Source of the DNA: an uncultured Prevotella sp.
GTDB taxonomy: Bacteria; Bacteroidota; Bacteroidia; Bacteroidales; Bacteroidaceae
Direction: 5' to 3'
Length of the DNA stretch: 48,604 bases
Assembly: GCA_900557405.1 (NCBI GenBank)
Contig: USSF01000009.1
Span: 1 to 48,604, forward strand
Of the stretch, positions 43,862 through 48,604 are shown one piece after another (positions within the stretch are counted from its first letter, which is position 1; each line of letters opens with the position of its first letter). The position numbers and the translations under genes were made by a program. Under the pieces are notes generated by a model, which saw only the letters and a program-made list of their open reading frames with translations, ran no database searches and was not told where the DNA came from.

Positions 43862-44644
43862 ATGAGAATACTCGTATTGGGAGCCGGAAAAATGGGGAGC
43901 TTCTTTCTCGACCTGCTCAGCTTCAACCACGAAACAGCAGTATATGAAAAAGCCCCCCAAAGGCTCAAGTTTACATACAACACCCTGCGATTCACCTCAC
44001 CGGAAGAAATCAGGGACTTCAAGCCGGAACTCGTGATAAACGCCGTAACCGTTAAATACACCATTACGGCATTCAACGAAGTAATGCCCTATCTGCCGGA
44101 CGATTGCATACTGAGCGACATATCGTCAGTGAAGACCGGACTGAAGGAATACTACGATGCATGCCGCCACCGCTACGTGTCTACCCACCCAATGTTCGGC
44201 CCCACCTTCGCCAATCTCAACCAACTCTCCGAGGAGAACGCCATAATAATAAACGAGGGCGACTACATGGGCAGGATTTTCTTCAAAGACCTCTACAGCG
44301 GCATCGGCCTGAACATATACGAATACTCATTCGAAGAACACGACAAGACCGTTGCCTACTCGCTGAGCATCCCATTCGTCAGCACCTTCGTCTTCGCCGC
44401 CGTGATGAAGCATCAGGATGCTCCCGGAACCACATTCAAGCGACACATGCGCATAGCAAAGGGCGTGTTGGGCGAAGACGACTACCTGCTGCAGGAAATC
44501 CTCTTCAATCCACACACGCCAGGTCAGATAGAAAAGATTGAAGCCGAGATGGGCGAACTGCTCAAAATCATAAAATCAAAAGACTCCGAAGGCATGAAGG
44601 CGTATCTCACGAAAATACGCCGGAACCTGGCGGCAAACAAATGA
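43862..44644 (+). CDS. tyrA: Prephenate dehydrogenase
   Basis: A 260-residue NAD(P)-dependent enzyme making 4-hydroxyphenylpyruvate, the tyrosine branch. The Rossmann motif is VLGAGKMGSFF. VTVKYTITAFNEVMPYLPDDCILSDISSVKTGL and STHPMFGPTFA are the usual substrate-site blocks. The C-terminal helical dimer domain covers about 165-260. No ACT domain is present, so feedback by Tyr at protein level is less likely; the leader attenuator could supply control instead. No prephenate dehydratase gene is in this operon. Confidence 0.93.
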   Translation: MRILVLGAGKMGSFFLDLLSFNHETAVYEKAPQRLKFTYNTLRFTSPEEIRDFKPELVINAVTVKYTITAFNEVMPYLPDDCILSDISSVKTGLKEYYDACRHRYVSTHPMFGPTFANLNQLSEENAIIINEGDYMGRIFFKDLYSGIGLNIYEYSFEEHDKTVAYSLSIPFVSTFVFAAVMKHQDAPGTTFKRHMRIAKGVLGEDDYLLQEILFNPHTPGQIEKIEAEMGELLKIIKSKDSEGMKAYLTKIRRNLAANK

Positions 44645-44728
44645 AAATTATACAGTTTTTCCTCTCTGCGAATACCTAATAAATGTTTATAGAAAAATAT
44701 CCCTATAAGAAAAACGACATCCTCAAGC

Positions 44729-45688
44729 ATGGTCTGCCCTATATTACTCAGCATTTTCACATTCGTGCAGCTCAACTGCGAAAACTTCTTCGATTGCGTG
44801 CACGACCCGCAGAAGCAGGACACGGAATACACGGCCGAGAGCCCACGACGCTGGAACAGCTACAAATTCTGGCGCAAGCTGCGTAACATATCCAAAGAAC
44901 TGATTGCCTGCAGCCGCGAAAACGAAGACGGGATTGTGGTTCCGCCAGACCTGATAGCTCTCTGCGAAGTGGAGAACGACACTGTTTTGCACTATCTCAC
45001 CAGACGCTCGCAGTTGCGCTCCCTGCGCTATGAATACGTGATGACCCACTCGCCCGACGTGCGCGGCATCAACGTGGCACTGATGTATTCGCCCATGACA
45101 TTCCGCCTCATCAATTCCTATCCGCTCCGTATAAAGCCACTCAAGAAGATGCGCCCCACGAGAGACATACTCTATGTCTCGGGCGAAGTGATAAGCGGCG
45201 ACACGCTCCACGTGTTCGTGCTCCATGCCCCGAGCCGTTTCTCCGGCAAGCGCCCCACCATCCCCTACCGCATGGCAGTGATGCAGCGCCTGATGCAGTC
45301 GGTGGACTCCATCCGCGCCCTGCATCCCCATCCAAAGATAATCATCTCGGGCGACTTCAACGACGAATCGCGCGACAAGTCGCTGCAATACCTCGCAGCC
45401 AACGGCATGACCGAAATTTCAGCCGGCATAAAAGGCACCCACGGCGCCCGCGGCACATACAAATACCAGGGGATATGGTCGTCTATCGACCACATTCTCA
45501 TAAGCGGCTCCACACTCCCACTCTATCGTGGATGTCTGCTCAACGACCTGCCCTTCCTCCTCGAGAAAGACGAACTCTACGGCGAGGTGAAGCCCTTCCG
45601 CACATACTACGGCTACAAGCATATCGGCGGATTCAGCGACCACCTGCCCCTCGTGGCCTGGTTTCAGCTGGAGCCAATGGAAATGTAA
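44729..45688 (+). CDS. Endonuclease/exonuclease/phosphatase-family protein
   Basis: A 319-residue member of the DNase I-like (EEP) superfamily. Motifs are QLNCENFFDC (metal-site Asn), LIALCEVEN (catalytic Glu), VFVLHAPSRFSGK, IISGDFNDE (Asp/Asn) and GGFSDHLPLVAWF (Asp-His). The N-terminus has a short hydrophobic stretch (CPILLSIFTFVQL) that may be a weak signal or anchor; the in-frame upstream stop at 44690-44692 fixes the start at or near 44729. It follows tyrA by 84 bp on the same strand. Its substrate, whether nucleic acid, phospholipid or inositol phosphate, is unknown. Confidence 0.85.
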   Translation: MVCPILLSIFTFVQLNCENFFDCVHDPQKQDTEYTAESPRRWNSYKFWRKLRNISKELIACSRENEDGIVVPPDLIALCEVENDTVLHYLTRRSQLRSLRYEYVMTHSPDVRGINVALMYSPMTFRLINSYPLRIKPLKKMRPTRDILYVSGEVISGDTLHVFVLHAPSRFSGKRPTIPYRMAVMQRLMQSVDSIRALHPHPKIIISGDFNDESRDKSLQYLAANGMTEISAGIKGTHGARGTYKYQGIWSSIDHILISGSTLPLYRGCLLNDLPFLLEKDELYGEVKPFRTYYGYKHIGGFSDHLPLVAWFQLEPMEM

Positions 45689-45948
45689 AAGGAATACGCC
45701 ATTGTCCACTTCAACCCTAACACAAAGCTCCGTAAGTGGAACGGGCAAAAAAACGCCATATAAAAAGCAATAGACTGCAAGCAGTCAGGAAAAAGATACA
45801 TTAAACGTCCTAATGACCGATTGAGGTTTAATATTGCCATAAAATCATTGAAAATCAATTATTGCAATCGAATTTGATAAAACAATGGTCAACTTAAAAT
45901 CATATAAATTTTAATATAATCCTTGTTATCAGAACATAAATCTATTTA

Positions 45949-46728
45949 TCATCTGCCCGTGATTCTCAACCTGATCCATAGCCAACGGGGGATGAGGCGC
46001 CAGAAGAACACGAGGATGGCGTAACGCCAGTCTATGGTTACTACATGACTGCCACGCTCCACTGCACGGACGATATGGCGCGCCACATCTGCAGCACGGA
46101 GCTGCAAAGGATAACTGCTGCCCGAAATGAGGTCGGTAGCCACGAAGCCTGGCCGTATGTCGGTAATGCGGATCGGCAACCGGCGCATCCGTGCCAACTG
46201 CGAAAGACTTTCAAGATAATGGTTCTGCATACGCTTGGTGGCAGAATACGCCGGAGCGGCACCAAGCCCCTTTGTTCCGGCAATCGATGTGATGCAGGCT
46301 ATACGGAATGGTTTGGCGGACGATACGGAGGCTATGCCTGAAGGATTTTCTCCGCCGGCAGCACGGGCGGAAAACCAGTTGAATGCAGCATCCACCATCC
46401 TAACGAAACCTACGCCATTGGTCTCAACGGTTCTGATTTCCTTCTCCTCATCGAGCAGATTGTTCTGCCAACCGATACCGGAACTATGGAAATAGAGATC
46501 CATTCCGCCCAATTCTTCAATAAGTTCAGCCAATAGTCCGGGAGCATCACCACTGGTAACGTCTATCGCCTTATGGCACAAGATGTTATTCTCTGACGCT
46601 TCCACTTCAAGGAGCCGGTCAACCCGTCGGCCGGCAATGCCTACAATCCAACCGCTCCGTGCAAGCAGCCTTGCCACCTCCATACCGATGCCCGACGTGG
46701 CCCCCATCACTACAGCACGTCTCTCCAT
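45949..46728 (-). CDS. Short-chain dehydrogenase/reductase
   Basis: A 259-residue SDR with the cofactor motif GATSGIGMEVA (residues about 9-19), Arg residues after beta2 (AGRRVDRL) suggesting NADPH, and the catalytic SIAG/YSATK (Tyr and Lys in APAYSATKRMQNHY). The C-terminus ends in a hydrophobic segment (YAILVFFWRLIPRWLWIRL) that could bind membrane. It starts 8 bp after the M28 peptidase stop, so the two form an operon. The 260-bp convergent gap downstream holds a small GACTGC/GCAGTC hairpin (45773-45786) but no clear terminator. Substrate unknown. Confidence 0.85.
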   Translation of the reverse strand: MERRAVVMGATSGIGMEVARLLARSGWIVGIAGRRVDRLLEVEASENNILCHKAIDVTSGDAPGLLAELIEELGGMDLYFHSSGIGWQNNLLDEEKEIRTVETNGVGFVRMVDAAFNWFSARAAGGENPSGIASVSSAKPFRIACITSIAGTKGLGAAPAYSATKRMQNHYLESLSQLARMRRLPIRITDIRPGFVATDLISGSSYPLQLRAADVARHIVRAVERGSHVVTIDWRYAILVFFWRLIPRWLWIRLRITGR

Positions 46729-46736
46729 AAATCAAA

Positions 46737-47768
46737 TCACTTCAATGTTTCATTTGCCATGCGCCATGCCGTAAGGAACGAAGCACGCGTTATATCCGCA
46801 AGCTTAGTATAATTTATTGTGGACGGCTCGTCCGACGGATGATTATAATGAGGCTGTGCATCAGTATGATACCACACCACAGGCACGCCCCTTCGGGCAA
46901 AGGACCCCTGGTCGCTACCACCCACGGGATTGTCCCAGGGCTTATATTCGGGATTGAGCGTGAGCGAATATGTCTTTATGTCATTGCGCAGCCATTCGCC
47001 GTATTCGGGATGCGCCTCTGTAAACAGAAGGACGAAATACGAAGGATCGTCCGCACGGTTGTTACCACCCACCATGTCAAAATTGATATAGCCCTTCACC
47101 TTGTCCATATCCTTGAAATTGCCGGTAAAATAGCGGGAACCGAGCAAACCATATTCCTCACCATCCCAAAAGGCGAAAACCACCGTGCGCTTCGGCTTCA
47201 CTCCGCTTGAGGCAAACGCCTTCATGATCTGCAGCACAGCGCTCACACCCGAAGCATTGTCGTCGGCCCCATTGTATATTTTGTCGCCATGCAGCTGCGG
47301 ATTCATCCCCTCATGGTCGAAATGCGCCCCTATGACCACATATTCATCGGCTATCTCTCCAGGGATTGCCGCCAACACATTGGCAAGATTCATCGAACAA
47401 TACTCCTGCTTCTTTATCTTGGCAATGGAATCCGTTTCCACATAATAGCGCGGACGGCGGTGAAGCATATTCACGCCACATGCCTCAAACGGCTGCATAT
47501 AGGAATCACCAATTAACGGCTTCACCCCAGCCTCCCTAAGCCTTGATATGATATACTGACGGGCTATCATTGACCCGCGCAGCGCTGCCTCCCTGCCCTC
47601 AAGCAGGTCGTCGGCAAGGAAATACACATGTGCACGTGCGGCATCCTCCGTAATGGTGTGCAGTGCCGCCAACTTCTGTCCCTCAACCATTGGTTTCTTG
47701 ACTGCCGAAACGGGCATAATGGCAACAAACGACAAGAGGAATGACAATAGGGTGATTCTCAGTTTCAT
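46737..47768 (-). CDS. Secreted M28-family zinc metallopeptidase
   Basis: A 343-residue exported peptidase with a signal peptide (MKLRITLLSFLLSFVAIMPVSA). The M28 zinc site is visible as VIGAHFDHEG (His, Asp), NGADDNASGVSAVLQIM (bridging Asp), and FWDGEEYGLLGSRYF (general base Glu-Glu). INFDMVGG (Asp) and WYHTDAQPHYNHPSDE (last His) complete it. The family includes aminopeptidases and, in some cases, glutaminyl cyclases; which applies here is unknown. It is followed immediately by the SDR gene. Its start lies about 20 bp from the L9 operon terminator. Confidence 0.92.
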   Translation of the reverse strand: MKLRITLLSFLLSFVAIMPVSAVKKPMVEGQKLAALHTITEDAARAHVYFLADDLLEGREAALRGSMIARQYIISRLREAGVKPLIGDSYMQPFEACGVNMLHRRPRYYVETDSIAKIKKQEYCSMNLANVLAAIPGEIADEYVVIGAHFDHEGMNPQLHGDKIYNGADDNASGVSAVLQIMKAFASSGVKPKRTVVFAFWDGEEYGLLGSRYFTGNFKDMDKVKGYINFDMVGGNNRADDPSYFVLLFTEAHPEYGEWLRNDIKTYSLTLNPEYKPWDNPVGGSDQGSFARRGVPVVWYHTDAQPHYNHPSDEPSTINYTKLADITRASFLTAWRMANETLK

Positions 47769-47786
47769 AGTGATGATGATTTAAAC

Positions 47787-47830
47787 AAAAAATCCCAGCA
47801 AACATGAACTTCGTCATATTTACCGGGATT
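47787..47830 (-). terminator. Terminator of the ribosomal protein L9 operon
   Basis: On the minus strand AATCCC (47830-47825) pairs with GGGATT (47796-47791), with additional inner pairing, followed by a T-run to 47787. It starts 28 bp after the rplI stop. Confidence 0.6.
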
Positions 47831-47857
47831 ATATTTTTACCAATAATTTTCTATTGA

Positions 47858-48376
47858 TTACTCAGCTGCCGGAGCCTCCTCAACTGCTGCTGGAGCTTCC
47901 TCTACAGGAGCCTCAACCGGAGCCTCTACAACCTGGTTCTCAGCGATAACCTTTACAGGAACCTCTACTGTAACCTCCTTGTGGAAGTGTACAGTTGCAG
48001 AGTAATCGCCGAGCTTCTTAGCCTCGCGCATAGTGATAATCTTGCGATCGATGTCGAAGCCCTTCTTCTTCAGTTCCTCAGCCACGAGAGCAGCATTTAC
48101 AGAACCGTAAGTCACGCCGTTGGCAGAAACCTTCATCTCTACAACAACCTCTACGCCGTTCAGAGCCTCGCCCTTCTTCTGAGCCTCAGCCTTGATAGCC
48201 TCGAGCTTGCGAGCCTGCTGCTTCAGATTCTCAGCGAGTACCTTCTTTGCAGACTCAGATGCGATAACACCCTTTCCCTGTGGGATGAGGTAGTTACGGC
48301 CATAACCAGACTTTACATTCACGATATCGTTCTTGAATCCCAAGCCGATAATATCTTCTTTCAGTATTATTTCCAT
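47858..48376 (-). CDS. rplI: Ribosomal protein L9, with acidic tail
   Basis: A 172-residue large-subunit protein. The N-terminal domain is typical (MEIILKEDIIGLGFKNDIVNVKSGYGRNYLIPQGKGVIA). A connecting helix follows (about 40-75), then the C-terminal RNA-binding domain (about 78-148). After that comes a tail of about 24 residues rich in Val, Glu, Ala and Pro (APVEEAPAAVEEAPAAE), absent from E. coli L9 (149 residues). It lies 19 bp after rpsR, as in the usual rpsF-rpsR-rplI cluster. Confidence 0.97.
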   Translation of the reverse strand: MEIILKEDIIGLGFKNDIVNVKSGYGRNYLIPQGKGVIASESAKKVLAENLKQQARKLEAIKAEAQKKGEALNGVEVVVEMKVSANGVTYGSVNAALVAEELKKKGFDIDRKIITMREAKKLGDYSATVHFHKEVTVEVPVKVIAENQVVEAPVEAPVEEAPAAVEEAPAAE

Positions 48377-48395
48377 TCTGTAATCCTCCTCTTAA

Positions 48396-48604
48396 TTATT
48401 TCATCAAGTCAGTTACGTAAGGAAGCAGTGCAATCTGGCGAGCACGCTTAACAGCCTGTGCCACACGACGCTGATACTTCAGAGATGTTCCGGTGATACG
48501 ACGAGGAAGAATCTTACCCTGCTCGTTCAGGAACTTCTTCAGGAACTCAGGATCCTTATAGTCGATATACTTAATACCGCTCTTCTTGAAACGGCAATAC
48601 TTCT
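48396..48604 (-). CDS. rpsR: Ribosomal protein S18, partial
   Basis: The C-terminal 68 or so residues of S18, running off the right edge of the window. Readable segments are [40 protein letters not shown] and [20 protein letters not shown], then the stop at 48396-48398. The 5' end and start codon lie beyond the window. It precedes rplI by 19 bp. Confidence 0.96.
   Translation of the reverse strand, partial: KYCRFKKSGIKYIDYKDPEFLKKFLNEQGKILPRRITGTSLKYQRRVAQAVKRARQIALLPYVTDLMK

Noticed and set aside
45773..45786. GACTGC/GCAGTC hairpin in the convergent gap
   Set aside because: A 2-nt loop and no T-run make it a poor terminator; no other role is visible.

Overview
The window looks like a chromosomal segment of a Bacteroidales bacterium, most likely Prevotella or a close relative. 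Supporting signs are: repeated Bacteroidetes-type promoters (TTTG, 19-20 bp, TAnnTTTG), few Shine-Dalgarno sites, a Nuo complex without NuoE/F/G, an RprX/RprY-like two-component pair, a DUF5687-type membrane protein, a T9SS-like sorting domain, and a secreted pectate lyase. The genus is inferred from protein style; I could not run a search.

Left part (1-10.8 kb, mostly minus strand): a short secreted protein ending in a sorting-domain-like region, followed at once by a large pectate lyase; L-fucose isomerase; an orphan DUF5687-type membrane protein; a LolA-like carrier; and the DNA translocase FtsK. Next (10.9-17 kb, plus strand) comes a housekeeping cluster: DEDDy exonuclease, RlmI-type rRNA methyltransferase, TilS, a small lipoprotein, a 2',3'-cyclic phosphodiesterase fold and an ABC-F ATPase. 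A gene-free 520 bp stretch follows, with a tandem array of small palindromes, then rprX-rprY.

Middle (19.9-30.4 kb): a small periplasmic protein on the minus strand, then a sugar permease-ROK kinase-CutC operon, an Rpn-like nuclease gene broken at a C6 tract, a SlyD-type isomerase, chorismate synthase, a probable small RNA with its own promoter and terminator, uvrA, and a tRNA-Thr/tRNA-Gly pair.

Right part: an 11-subunit-equivalent nuo operon (A-B-CD-H-I-J-K-L-M-N, minus strand, 30.6-40.9 kb). Upstream of it, pointing the other way, is an aromatic amino acid operon: aminotransferase, DAHP synthase-chorismate mutase, prephenate dehydrogenase, then an endonuclease/exonuclease/phosphatase-family gene. 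The end holds a minus-strand M28 peptidase-SDR pair and rplI with a partial rpsR.

The most interesting element is the leader of the aromatic operon (41085-41308). A canonical promoter precedes an unannotated 25-codon ORF with five consecutive Tyr codons followed by Phe, Ala and Trp. A GGCGGG segment inside that ORF is complementary to the 5' arm of an intrinsic terminator just before the aminotransferase gene. This is the complete logic of a tyrosine transcription attenuator.
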